Part shown: in pieces, positions 43,580-53,693 of the stretch | Layout: every line of letters starts with the position of its first letter | Numbering within the stretch: the first letter of the stretch is position 1 | NCBI RefSeq assembly: GCF_023721815.1 | Contig: NZ_JAMDLI010000007.1 | Location: 310,001 to 374,000, forward strand | DNA from: Pleomorphomonas sp. JP5 | GTDB taxonomy: Bacteria; Pseudomonadota; Alphaproteobacteria; Rhizobiales; Pleomorphomonadaceae | Direction of reading: 5' to 3' | DNA length: 64,000 bases | Position numbers and translations under genes: made by a program | The notes under the pieces: generated by a model | Told to the model about the DNA's origin: nothing | Database searches by the model: none | What the model saw: only the letters and a program-made list of their open reading frames with translations

Positions 43580-44029
43580 ATGTTGAAGCCCTTGCTGACG
43601 ATTGCCGTGCTTGCCGCCGCGACCATCGCGGCGCCGTCGGTTGCCTCCGCCGCGTCCGCCCGTGTGACCGCCAACGTCAACCTTCGAGCCGGTCCAGGAA
43701 CCCAGTATTACCCGATCCTCGTGCTGCCGGCCGGTGCGCCGGTGAAGCTCTACGGCTGCCTGCAGGGCTACACCTGGTGCGATGTCTCCTACGGTCGCGA
43801 ACGCGGCTGGGTATCGTCGCGCTACCTCTCCACCTTCTACCGCGGCCCAGCCTATCGTCCGCGCCCCAATTCCTCGGTGCCGTTCCTGACCTTCAATTTC
43901 GGCTATTGGGACAACCACTATGCCCATCGTCCGTGGTATCAACATCGTCCGCGTCAGGAACGTCCCGCTCCCGACTGGCGCCGCGATCGCGACCATCGCG
44001 ATTGGGATCGTCGGGACTGGGGCCGCTGA
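43580..44029 (+). CDS. Exported SH3b-domain protein
   Basis: A 149-residue protein. Signal peptide about 1-23 (LLTIAVLAAATIAAPSVASA), then a bacterial SH3 (SH3b) domain (about 25-85: RVTANVNLRAGPGTQYYPILVLPAGAPVKLYGC, WCDVSYGRERGWVSSRYL). A tail rich in Arg, Asp, Trp and Tyr follows (RDRDHRDWDRRDWGR). SH3b domains usually bind peptidoglycan or mediate cell-wall contacts. ATG at 43580 follows AAGAGGAG. It is followed 58 bp later by a paralogue in the same direction. Confidence 0.88.
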   Translation: MLKPLLTIAVLAAATIAAPSVASAASARVTANVNLRAGPGTQYYPILVLPAGAPVKLYGCLQGYTWCDVSYGRERGWVSSRYLSTFYRGPAYRPRPNSSVPFLTFNFGYWDNHYAHRPWYQHRPRQERPAPDWRRDRDHRDWDRRDWGR

Positions 44030-44087
44030 AACAGGTTGAGCGATCGTGGCTCGCAATGGGCCACGCCATGATCGAGGATGGAACACG

Positions 44088-44834
44088 ATGAGGATGCGAC
44101 GTCTGGCCACGATGCTCGGCCTGGCCTGCCTGATCTCCTCGACGACCGGCGCGCTGGCCGCGCCGGCCGAAGTGCTGGCCGCCGTCAATCTCCGCACCGG
44201 CCCGGGCGCGCAATACTATGCCATCATGGTGCTGCCGCCCGGCGCACCGGTCGAGATCTACGGCTGTCTCGACGATGAGAACTGGTGTGACGTCGGCTAC
44301 GGTCGGACGCGAGGCTGGATAGCCTCGCGGTATCTCGGCACCGTTCGCAACTGGTCGCCCGAACGACGCATCCTGCGGCCACCGGTTCTGACGCCGCCAC
44401 CGATCTATCGCGAACCGCAGGTCTACACCAATCCGCCACCCGTCTACCGCGAGCCGGAATGGGCGCCACCGGATGTCTATCAGGGCGAGGTCTACATCGA
44501 GCCGCCGCCGGGCTACGTCTACCGGCCACCGGTGGTGGCCGCCCCGCCGATGCCGGACCTGCCCCAGCCGGACGTCGGCGTCTACCCGTCAAAGCCGCGC
44601 GTCCAGACCGCGCCGCCGGTGGTTGCCAGCACCCCGCCGGCAACTCAACCTTCGACGCCCCCGCCCACCGTCACCCAGCCGTCCACCACGCCACAAACCG
44701 GCGCGACCGGCCAATCGTCCGCCAGTTCCGCCCAGCCGGCGGCGCCGGCCGACGCCAAGCCGAAATATGGCAGCGCCGTCGGCAAGCCCGGCGCGCCCTG
44801 CAAGTGGGTGAACGGCGTTTGCCGCAACGACTGA
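44088..44834 (+). CDS. Exported SH3b-domain protein with long Pro-rich tail
   Basis: A 248-residue paralogue of the gene just upstream. Signal peptide about 1-22, SH3b domain (about 25-85: VLAAVNLRTGPGAQYYAIMVLPPGAPVEIYGC, WCDVGYGRTRGWIASRYL), then a long Pro/Thr/Ser-rich tail (PPVYREPEWAPPDVYQGE, TQPSTPPPTVTQPSTTPQTG) and a C-terminal CKWVNGVCRND with two Cys. The tail could span the periplasm or the cell wall, with the last Cys pair as an anchor. ATG at 44088 follows GAGG. The two SH3b domains are closely similar, so the pair arose by duplication followed by tail divergence. Confidence 0.88.
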   Translation: MRMRRLATMLGLACLISSTTGALAAPAEVLAAVNLRTGPGAQYYAIMVLPPGAPVEIYGCLDDENWCDVGYGRTRGWIASRYLGTVRNWSPERRILRPPVLTPPPIYREPQVYTNPPPVYREPEWAPPDVYQGEVYIEPPPGYVYRPPVVAAPPMPDLPQPDVGVYPSKPRVQTAPPVVASTPPATQPSTPPPTVTQPSTTPQTGATGQSSASSAQPAAPADAKPKYGSAVGKPGAPCKWVNGVCRND

Positions 44835-45145
44835 CGGCCCCGGCCTTCAGTCGAAGGCGCGGCGGGCAAGGTGTATCGGACCATAGAGCAGCGTCATCTT
44901 GCGCAGCCGCTTCGACAGGAGTTTGCGCAAGGCCCGCTCTCGCATCCGCGTCGATCTCTGCGACGGTCACCGCCGGAGGTCTCGCTCGGTGATCAGCCCA
45001 GCGGCTTGCCCGGGCATCGCCTTCCATTTGCGAAGCGTAAGGAGATCGTAGACGAAGCGCCGGCACCTGTCGCCCTGCTGCCATGCTCTGACCGCAGTGG
45101 ATGTGATAAGGTCTCCGTTCGCTCAGGATAACGACGAGTCCGCCC
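44835..45145. other. Intergenic region with possible gene remnant
   Basis: A 311-bp stretch before uvrB. No intact gene. On the minus strand one frame reads protein-like on both sides of a TGA (CRRFVYDLLTLRKWKAMPGQ before it, and RERALRKLLSKRLRKMTLLYG after it). This looks like a decayed small gene rather than random sequence. The uvrB promoter should also be here; I did not find a convincing GTTC-N7-GTTC SOS box. Confidence 0.35.
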
Positions 45146-47839
<2,694 letters not shown>

Positions 47840-47870
47840 TCCCCCCTGGGGGCATGGCGAGAGGATGAAG

Positions 47871-48260
47871 ATGGCGCAGGATGTTCCCGACGCAGACTTC
47901 TTTCGCATCCTCGAACAGAAGCTGCATCGCCCCGAGGTCAGGCGCTCGCCGGACACCGTACACGCCCTCCTTGCCGATGACTTCACCGAGTTCGGCAGTT
48001 CGGGCAGGGTCTACGACAAGGCCTCGATCATCGAGGCATTGGTCGAGGAGTCCATCGCGGAGGCCGCCCTCGCGCCGGATGTGCATGATTTCACTGCCCG
48101 TCCCATCGCGTCCGATGTTGTCCTCGTAACCTACCGAAGCAGTCGCCATCTCCCCGGAGGAGCAGCGGCAAGAGTCACACTTCGCAGCTCGATCTGGAAG
48201 CTGATCGATGGCCGCTGGCAGATGCTGTTTCACCAGGGAACGATCGTCCCATCGACCTAA
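47871..48260 (+). CDS. DUF4440/NTF2-like small protein
   Basis: A 129-residue protein with a SnoaL/NTF2-like fold: [66 protein letters not shown], and [19 protein letters not shown]. Such proteins are small enzymes or binding proteins with unknown ligands. The start is ATG at 47871, six nt after GAGAGG; an ATG at 47865 has no spacing to that site. It follows uvrB by 31 bp and precedes the mqsRA module. Confidence 0.75.
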   Translation: MAQDVPDADFFRILEQKLHRPEVRRSPDTVHALLADDFTEFGSSGRVYDKASIIEALVEESIAEAALAPDVHDFTARPIASDVVLVTYRSSRHLPGGAAARVTLRSSIWKLIDGRWQMLFHQGTIVPST

Positions 48261-48297
48261 CTCGGACGTCGGCCGTTGGATGCCCAGTGTCCGGGAG

Positions 48298-48327
48298 TTG
48301 TGTATTTTGGTACCATTATGGTATATT
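48298..48327 (+). promoter_or_regulatory. Promoter and palindromic operator of mqsRA
   Basis: A perfect inverted repeat TACCATTATGGTA (6-1-6) at 48311-48323 lies between a -35-like TTGTGT (48298-48303) and a -10 TATATT (48322-48327), 18 bp apart, just before the mqsR start at 48335. It is a good candidate binding site for the antitoxin, which in MqsRA systems represses its own operon. Confidence 0.6.
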
Positions 48328-48334
48328 CATTGTC

Positions 48335-48646
48335 ATGAACGATAAGCGAAAGCCTTCGCACGACTTGGCCGCTTTCAAGAGAGCGGCAAGCTCAGCTGAC
48401 GGCTTCTTCGTTACGCGAGTTGCTCTTGCGGGGGCGGCCGATCTCGGTTTCGACATGGACGATATCCGGCAGGTGATCGGAACAATGGAGGCGCGTCACT
48501 TCTACAAGTCGACGACCTCCAACTTCGATCTTCGCCAATGGCAGGATGTTTATCATGTGCCGTCCTCAGCCGGCGTCGTCTATGTGAAGTTCACCGACGG
48601 TAAGCTCGCCGCCTTTCACCTCTTGTCGTTCAAGGCGAAGGAATGA
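48335..48646 (+). CDS. mqsR: MqsR-family mRNA interferase toxin
   Basis: A 103-residue RelE-fold toxin. The sequence follows E. coli MqsR closely: RVALAGAADLGFDMDDIRQVIGTMEARHFYKSTTSNFDLRQWQDVYHV (landmarks), with the catalytic region FYKS, WQDVY and VYVKF, and the ending LLSFKAKE. MqsR cuts mRNA at GCU sites. The ATG at 48335 gives the usual length; an upstream ATG lies in the operator. Unlike most modules the toxin gene precedes the antitoxin, as known for mqsRA. Its stop overlaps the antitoxin start by 4 nt. Confidence 0.92.
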   Translation: MNDKRKPSHDLAAFKRAASSADGFFVTRVALAGAADLGFDMDDIRQVIGTMEARHFYKSTTSNFDLRQWQDVYHVPSSAGVVYVKFTDGKLAAFHLLSFKAKE

Positions 48647-49071
48647 AACTTGAGGGTTGCGCCATGGACACCATGATTTCTCCCGAGACGGGTCGTCCCC
48701 TGACCTTTGGCGTCCGCCCGACGACGTTCACCTTCGGCGGCCGCAGCCTGACGGTCGACATGCCTGGCTGGTATGGTGAGGACGAGGAAGACGCCATCTT
48801 CGACAAGGCCGGCCAGACCGCCTATCATCGGGCGATGACGGTCCTGAAGGCGCGCGCCAGCGGGCTGTTGGAGCCGTCCGATGTCAGACGCATACGCCGC
48901 AAGCTGAAACTCAGTCAGCGGGACGCTTCGGCCCGGCTTGGCGGCGGCCCCGCCGCTTTCCAGAAATACGAAGCCGGCGATGTTCTGGTCAGTCAAGCGA
49001 TGAGCAACCTTCTACGCCTGCTTGATCGTGACCCCAGTCTGCTGGACGTCCTGAGCCAGGAAGCAGCCTGA
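48643..49071 (+). CDS. mqsA: MqsA-family antitoxin without zinc-binding cysteines
   Basis: A 142-residue antitoxin. The C-terminal part (about 80-140) is an Xre-type helix-turn-helix (IRRIRKKLxLSQ type: RRIRRKLKLSQRDASARLGGGPAAFQKYEAGDVLVS). The N-terminal toxin-binding part (TGRPLTFGVRPTTFTFGGRSLTVDMPGWYGEDEEDAIF) lines up with the MqsA domain but lacks the four zinc Cys of E. coli MqsA. This Cys-less form is a recognised alphaproteobacterial variant. It should neutralise MqsR and bind the palindrome upstream. ATG at 48643 overlaps the mqsR stop; 48664 is an alternative start. Confidence 0.9.
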   Translation: MKLEGCAMDTMISPETGRPLTFGVRPTTFTFGGRSLTVDMPGWYGEDEEDAIFDKAGQTAYHRAMTVLKARASGLLEPSDVRRIRRKLKLSQRDASARLGGGPAAFQKYEAGDVLVSQAMSNLLRLLDRDPSLLDVLSQEAA

Positions 49072-49224
49072 ACAGCGGCGTCGGGGCCTCATTCTGGAGC
49101 TGCCGGCCGAGAGCGTACCCTTCCTAACCTAAGAAGGTAGAGATGGGCCGAAGAGCATATTCTGTATCCTTGACGCGGTAATGAGAATTCCCTACCTTTC
49201 CGACCAAGGCAAAGGAGACGAGTT

Positions 49225-49554
49225 ATGAACGCGCCCGCCGTCATCGAGAAAACCTGCGCGGTGACCAGGAAGGGACAAACAACCCTCCCGCTCGTCGTGC
49301 GACAACTTCTGGGAGTCGCCGAGGGCGGACAAATCATCGTCCGCGCGGAAGGCCGTCGTATCACCATCGAACAGGTGGAAGCCGAGCACAGCGATCCGGC
49401 CATAGAATCCTTCCTGCGCCTGATTGCCAACGATCTTGCCACGGAAGGCCATGTCGGAACGCTATCCGACGATCTGCTTGAAAGCCTCCAGTCCGCCCTC
49501 AAGGACGTCGAGGTCGATCTGAACGAGCCGATCGAAGGTGACGTGTGCCTTTGA
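49225..49554 (+). CDS. prlF: PrlF antitoxin (AbrB/SpoVT family)
   Basis: A 109-residue swapped-hairpin AbrB-fold antitoxin: CAVTRKGQTTLPLVVRQLLGVAEGGQIIVRAEGRRITI at residues 11-50 (landmarks), then an acidic helical tail that covers the toxin (LSDDLLESLQSALKDVEVD). It neutralises YhaV and represses the operon. GGAGACGAGTT precedes the ATG. Its last codons overlap the toxin start by 10 bases. It lies 153 bp after mqsA. Confidence 0.88.
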   Translation: MNAPAVIEKTCAVTRKGQTTLPLVVRQLLGVAEGGQIIVRAEGRRITIEQVEAEHSDPAIESFLRLIANDLATEGHVGTLSDDLLESLQSALKDVEVDLNEPIEGDVCL

Positions 49555-50033
49555 TCGTCAACGGCTGGACACTGCTTTTCCATGACATGATGCTCGGCCA
49601 GATCAAGACGCTGGCCGACGCGGTCAAACGGGCGCGCGCCGCCGACCCCACAGGCTTTCGTTCCAACGCCAACGTCCGCGTGTTCGCGTCCATCGCCAAA
49701 CTGGTGCTGCAGGTCATCCCTCAGGATCCTGGACATACGGATCACCGGATCGGCAACACTATGGGGCCGGACTACCGCCACTGGTCCAGAGCAAAGTTCG
49801 GACAACGCTTCAGGCTGTTCTTCCGTTACGACAGCGCCAGCCGCATCATTGTGTTCGCCTGGGTGAATGACGAGACCACCCTGAGAGCCAGAGGCAGCAG
49901 GTCGGATCCATATGCAGTGTTCAAGGCCATGCTCGAACAAGGGAACCCACCCGACACCTGGAAGGCGTTGCAAACGGCGGCCAGGGAGGTGCCGGACGAA
50001 CTAAAGGACCTCCTTCAGGACGCAACTCCATAA
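49545..50033 (+). CDS. yhaV: YhaV-type mRNA/ribosome-dependent RNase toxin
   Basis: A 162-residue RelE-superfamily toxin. Family landmarks: LIVNGWTLLFHDMMLGQIKTL, a basic HRIGNTMGPDYRHWSRAKFGQRFRLFFRYDS and VFAWVNDETTLRARGSRSDPYAVFKAML. The PrlF-YhaV pair was described in E. coli; YhaV cleaves mRNA during translation. GTG at 49545 follows GAAGG and overlaps the end of prlF. Length is normal and catalytic-type basic residues are intact, so it is likely functional. Confidence 0.88.
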   Translation: MPLIVNGWTLLFHDMMLGQIKTLADAVKRARAADPTGFRSNANVRVFASIAKLVLQVIPQDPGHTDHRIGNTMGPDYRHWSRAKFGQRFRLFFRYDSASRIIVFAWVNDETTLRARGSRSDPYAVFKAMLEQGNPPDTWKALQTAAREVPDELKDLLQDATP

Positions 50034-50069
50034 GACGCGCTCCGATCTCTCTTGGCCTTCCTACCCTGC

Positions 50070-50921
50070 CTACCTCCGCCTCATCCCCCTCTGCCCCAAG
50101 AGGATGCTGCCGAAGATCAGGGCGATGCCGAGCCACTGCGCGAGCGACAGCGTCTCGTCCCTGAACAGCCAGCCGAGCGCCACCGCCGTCACCGGGCTCA
50201 GGAAGCCGAGTTGGGCCACGAGGTTGGGGTTGAGCCGGGCGATGCCCCGGAACCACAGGACATAGGTGAGGCCGGCGCCGATCAGGCCGAGATAGGCGAC
50301 GCCGATCAGGTTGTCGGTGGTGAAGACGGCAAGCGCCGGCAGGTTCCAGAACAACGCCGGCAACAGCAGGATGCCGCCGGCCGTCAGCTGCCAGGCCGTG
50401 AAGGTCAGAAGTGGCACCGGCGGCTGCCAGCGTCGCGTCAGCACGGTGCCCAACGCCATGGAAAGCGCACCCGCCAGCCCTGCCATGATGCCCATCGCAT
50501 CGAGCGTGGCGCTTGGCTTCAGGATCAGAAGGCCGACACCGAGCGCGCCACCCACCGCAGCGGCGATGGAAACCGACATGATCGGCGTTCCCACCAGCAA
50601 ACGCGCCAGGAACACGACGACCAGCGGCTGGATTGCCCCCACCGTGGCGGCGACGCCGCCCGGCAGCCGATAGGCAGCAATGAACAGCATCCACCAGAAG
50701 AACGAGAAGTTCAGCGCCCCGAGCAGGAAGACGCGCGGCCACCAGACGCCGGTCGGCAGTTGCCGGGTGAGCAGTAGCAACAGCAGGCCGGCCGGCAACG
50801 CCCGGAGGAGCGACACCAGCAGCGGATCGAGCCCCGGCAGAAAGGTGACCGTCACGATATAGGTGCTACCCCAGATCAGAGGGGCCAAGGCGGTGAGGAC
50901 GACGTCGGACAGCCGGTGCAT
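50070..50921 (-). CDS. EamA/DMT-family transporter
   Basis: A 283-residue membrane protein with ten predicted helices in two EamA repeats (ALAPLIWGSTYIVTVTFLPGLDPLLVSLLRALPAG opens repeat 1; YLGLIGAGLTYVLWFRGIARLNPN is a repeat 2 landmark). DMT proteins of this type export amino acids, metabolites or drugs; the substrate is unknown. It is divergent from a MarR gene, and two 16-bp palindromes lie between them, so it is probably repressed by that MarR. Confidence 0.92.
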   Translation of the reverse strand: MHRLSDVVLTALAPLIWGSTYIVTVTFLPGLDPLLVSLLRALPAGLLLLLLTRQLPTGVWWPRVFLLGALNFSFFWWMLFIAAYRLPGGVAATVGAIQPLVVVFLARLLVGTPIMSVSIAAAVGGALGVGLLILKPSATLDAMGIMAGLAGALSMALGTVLTRRWQPPVPLLTFTAWQLTAGGILLLPALFWNLPALAVFTTDNLIGVAYLGLIGAGLTYVLWFRGIARLNPNLVAQLGFLSPVTAVALGWLFRDETLSLAQWLGIALIFGSILLGQRGMRRR

Positions 50922-50933
50922 GGGTCACTCCAT

Positions 50934-50977
50934 TTATCTCGACGTCAAGATAATTGGAGAAATCTTGACGTCAAGAT
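50934..50977. promoter_or_regulatory. Two palindromic MarR operators in the divergent spacer
   Basis: Site 2 (50962-50977) is the perfect 16-bp palindrome ATCTTGACGTCAAGAT; site 1 (50936-50951) differs at one base. Centres are 26 bp apart. Both lie in the 79-bp spacer between the EamA exporter and the MarR gene, so binding would shut off both promoters. Confidence 0.8.
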
Positions 50978-51000
50978 AATTCCGTGATGACACTTCTCCC

Positions 51001-51504
51001 ATGGATGGCGTCGACAAGATCATTGCCCAATGGAACCGCGAGCGACCCGACCTCGACGTGGAGCCGATGGCGCTGATCGGGCGGCTGGGCCGGCTGCGGG
51101 AGCTGCTGTCCCGCCGGCAGGAAGAGGTATTCGCCCGCTTCGGCCTGAACAGTTCGGGCTTCGACGTGCTGGCGACGCTGCGGCGGTCAGGCCCGCCCCA
51201 TAGCCTGTCGCCGGGCGAGTTGATGGAGCAGATGATGATCAGCTCCGGCACCATGACCAACCGCATCGATCAATTGGCCAAGGCTGGCTTGGTCGAACGA
51301 CGCCAGAACCCTGACGACCGGCGCGGCATGATCGTGTCGCTCACCGACAAGGGTTTCGCCCTGATCGACGAGGCCGTGACGGCCCATGTCGAGAACCAGC
51401 ACCGGCTGGTATCGACGCTGTCGGAGCCGGAACGGGCGATGCTCGACACTCTGCTGAAGAGCTATCTGGGTCGGCTCCAGCGGAGCTCCGACCAGCCGGA
51501 CTGA
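51001..51504 (+). CDS. MarR-family transcriptional regulator of the EamA exporter
   Basis: A 167-residue winged-helix protein: GRLGRLRELLSRRQEEVFARFGLNSSGFDVLATLRRSGP is the dimer/helix region and SPGELMEQMMISSGTMTNRIDQLAKAGLVERRQNPDDRRGMIVSLTDKGFALID covers the DNA-binding helices and wing (landmarks). It is divergent from the EamA gene, with two palindromic sites between, so it should repress both and be released by a small ligand. Starts at ATG 51001. Confidence 0.93.
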   Translation: MDGVDKIIAQWNRERPDLDVEPMALIGRLGRLRELLSRRQEEVFARFGLNSSGFDVLATLRRSGPPHSLSPGELMEQMMISSGTMTNRIDQLAKAGLVERRQNPDDRRGMIVSLTDKGFALIDEAVTAHVENQHRLVSTLSEPERAMLDTLLKSYLGRLQRSSDQPD

Positions 51505-51511
51505 CGGCCGA

Positions 51512-52879
51512 TCAGCGCAGCTTCAGTTCGCGAACCTTGCCGAGATCGCGAGTCGCGCCGATGATTTCCTCGGCGGCCCTGTCGAGTTCGCCGGTATGGC
51601 CGGTCAAGAGTTCGGAAATCGACCGGACGCGATCGGCCATGACGCTGGTTTCGTTGACCGCCGCCTCGATGGCGCGCAACACGTCGGTCATGTTGCCGGA
51701 GTGACGCACCGCGCTGTTGGTCGCCTCGGCAATCTCGTGGGTCGCCGTCGATTGCGCTTCCACCGCTTCCGACACCATCTGCGACTTCTCGGAAATCGCC
51801 GCCACCACCTTGGCGGTCTCCTCCGTTACCTCGGCCGAACGCTTTGTCGCCTCCTGGATGAGGCCGATCTGCTTGCCGATCTCGTCGGTGGCCTGGGCGG
51901 TCTGCGACGCCAGCTGCTTCACTTCCTGCGCCACGACGGCAAAGCCCCTGCCGGCCTCGCCGGCGCGAGCAGCCTCGATGGTGGCGTTGAGCGCCAGAAG
52001 ATTGGTCTGGGAAGCAATGTTGGTGATCAGCCCGACGAAGGAACCGATACGCTCCACGGTCTCTTCCAGCGAGAGGATTGCCTCGCGGCTGGCCATGGTC
52101 TCGGAAACGGCCTTCGCGGCCAGGCTGGCGCTCTCGCTGGCCTGCGTGCCGATCTCGACGATCGACGCCGACAGCTCCTCCGTGGTCGCCGCCGTCGAAC
52201 CGATCGAATGGCTCGCACCCTCCGACGAGCGGGTGGCGCTGTTGACGTCGCTCGATACCCGGCTGGACAGGCTTTGCAGAGCCTCGGTGGTCGACCCCAG
52301 GTCCTTGGCAACCGTGTTGATGGAGTTGCGCAACCTGTCGATGGTCGAGCCGAAGTTGGTCAGAACGTCGCCCGACTGGCTGGCCGTGCTCTTGGCCGCC
52401 TCCCCGTCGATCTGCACGTGCAAAGCGATCGCCATCGCTGCATCGAGCTGCAGCAGGCGGGTGTAGACGTCGATGAAATGAGCCGCCTTGACGCCATTCC
52501 AGCGGAAGCGTTTGCCGATCGCCGCGATGCCATGGCTCATCAGTGCGCTTTTCAGCGCCACGCGGTAGCGGAAGTCGAAACCGCAGGACCGCTCGAACTT
52601 CACTCTTTCCAGACTATCGGTCTCGAAGTCGCCATCCAGCGGCGCTTCGAACAGACGCAGCGTATAGTGCTTGGCCTTGGCCGTCAGCGCCGCGCCATGC
52701 GTCTCGAAGGACGCCCGGAACGCGGTGGCTTTGGTGGGCGTCCAGCTGAGATTGAAGGCGAGCGCCTCGTCGATGATCGACCTGACGACCGGAGCCAGGG
52801 CGGCCCTGTCCGCGTCCTGGACGCCGTCCAGAAGATAGAGGCCGATACGAGCCTTGCCGGCTTCGGACAGTAGAGACAT
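51512..52879 (-). CDS. Soluble chemoreceptor with globin-like sensor domain
   Basis: A 455-residue receptor with no membrane segment. The C-terminal 240 residues are an MCP signalling domain (tip near 295-325, [22 protein letters not shown]). The N-terminal 160 residues resemble the globin-coupled sensor fold ([43 protein letters not shown]). In heme-binding members a proximal His stands four residues before the G of HvriG; here the position is Glu (FERSCG), so heme is probably not bound. It may sense another ligand, like the non-heme globin domains of RsbR proteins. Assignment is by eye and moderate. Confidence 0.8.
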   Translation of the reverse strand: MSLLSEAGKARIGLYLLDGVQDADRAALAPVVRSIIDEALAFNLSWTPTKATAFRASFETHGAALTAKAKHYTLRLFEAPLDGDFETDSLERVKFERSCGFDFRYRVALKSALMSHGIAAIGKRFRWNGVKAAHFIDVYTRLLQLDAAMAIALHVQIDGEAAKSTASQSGDVLTNFGSTIDRLRNSINTVAKDLGSTTEALQSLSSRVSSDVNSATRSSEGASHSIGSTAATTEELSASIVEIGTQASESASLAAKAVSETMASREAILSLEETVERIGSFVGLITNIASQTNLLALNATIEAARAGEAGRGFAVVAQEVKQLASQTAQATDEIGKQIGLIQEATKRSAEVTEETAKVVAAISEKSQMVSEAVEAQSTATHEIAEATNSAVRHSGNMTDVLRAIEAAVNETSVMADRVRSISELLTGHTGELDRAAEEIIGATRDLGKVRELKLR

Positions 52880-53072
52880 GGGTGCACCATTCCTTCAGGT
52901 TCAACTGCCGGATGGTCGTCGGGCGCGGTAAATATTTGTTTGATTCCGTTAGGAAAGATGCCTCCTGCGGCTCGGTTAAGTATTGCAACCGAGCCGTTGA
53001 TCGAAATCGGGTGGGCGCGGCCTGCCGCACATGCCAAGCTGGCGCAGTCCTTCTGCGTTCAGAGTCTTCCCC

Positions 53073-53693
53073 ATGAAATGCCTTGTCGTCGTCGCCCACC
53101 CCCTGCCGGACAGCCTCTGCCGGTCGCTGGCTCGTTTCACCATCGAGCGGCTCGAGGCGGCCGGTCATGACGTGACGGTCGAGGATCTCTACGGTAACGG
53201 CTTCGGCGCCGCACTGAGCGAGGACGAACGCCGGAGCTACTACGCCGGCAGCTTCGATGCGTCGGCGGTCGCAGGCGAAGCGGCACGGTTGACGGGGGCG
53301 GAAGCGCTCGTGCTGGTGTTTCCCACCTGGTGGTACGGCTTTCCGGCCATCCTGAAGGGGTGGTTCGACCGCGTCTGGTCGCCTGGGATCGCCTTCGATC
53401 ACGCCAGCAACTTCGGTCCCATCAAGCCGCACCTCAAGCTTGCCCGCGTGCTGGCGATCACCACGCTCGGCTCGCCCTGGTGGATCGACACGCTGGTGCT
53501 GTGGCAGCCGGTGCGGCGCATCCTCCGTATCGCCATCCTCGGCGCCTGCGCTCGTGGCGTCCGCTTCAACATGCTGTCGCTGCACTCGGCCGAGAAGCCG
53601 ACAGCCGAGCGGGTGACGCGTTTTGAACAGCGCATCGCCAGCGTCCTCGACCGGTGGGGGCAGGCTGACGAATGGGCCCCTATCAGGCTTTGA
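53073..53693 (+). CDS. Flavodoxin-fold NAD(P)H oxidoreductase (NQO/MdaB family)
   Basis: A 206-residue FMN/FAD-dependent protein: MKCLVVVAHPLPDSLCRSLARFTIERLEAAGHDVTVEDL is the first strand-loop with the phosphate site, ALVLVFPTWWYGFPAILKGWFDRVWSPGIAF is the flavin-binding core (with the typical P-x-WW-G-F-P). It probably reduces quinones or nitro compounds with NAD(P)H. The ATG at 53073 begins the conserved sequence; an upstream in-frame ATG at 53031 adds an unconserved extension. The gene overlaps the convergent MFS gene by 11 bp. Confidence 0.88.
   Translation: MKCLVVVAHPLPDSLCRSLARFTIERLEAAGHDVTVEDLYGNGFGAALSEDERRSYYAGSFDASAVAGEAARLTGAEALVLVFPTWWYGFPAILKGWFDRVWSPGIAFDHASNFGPIKPHLKLARVLAITTLGSPWWIDTLVLWQPVRRILRIAILGACARGVRFNMLSLHSAEKPTAERVTRFEQRIASVLDRWGQADEWAPIRL

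Noticed and set aside
45060-45145. SOS box for uvrB
   Set aside because: I looked for GTTC-N7-GTTC and found only a single half site (GTTC near 45118).
49132-49198. AAGGTAG ... CTACCTT inverted repeat as a prlF operator
   Set aside because: The arms are only 7 bp and 51 bp apart; it could be chance, and no reliable -10 box supports a promoter there.
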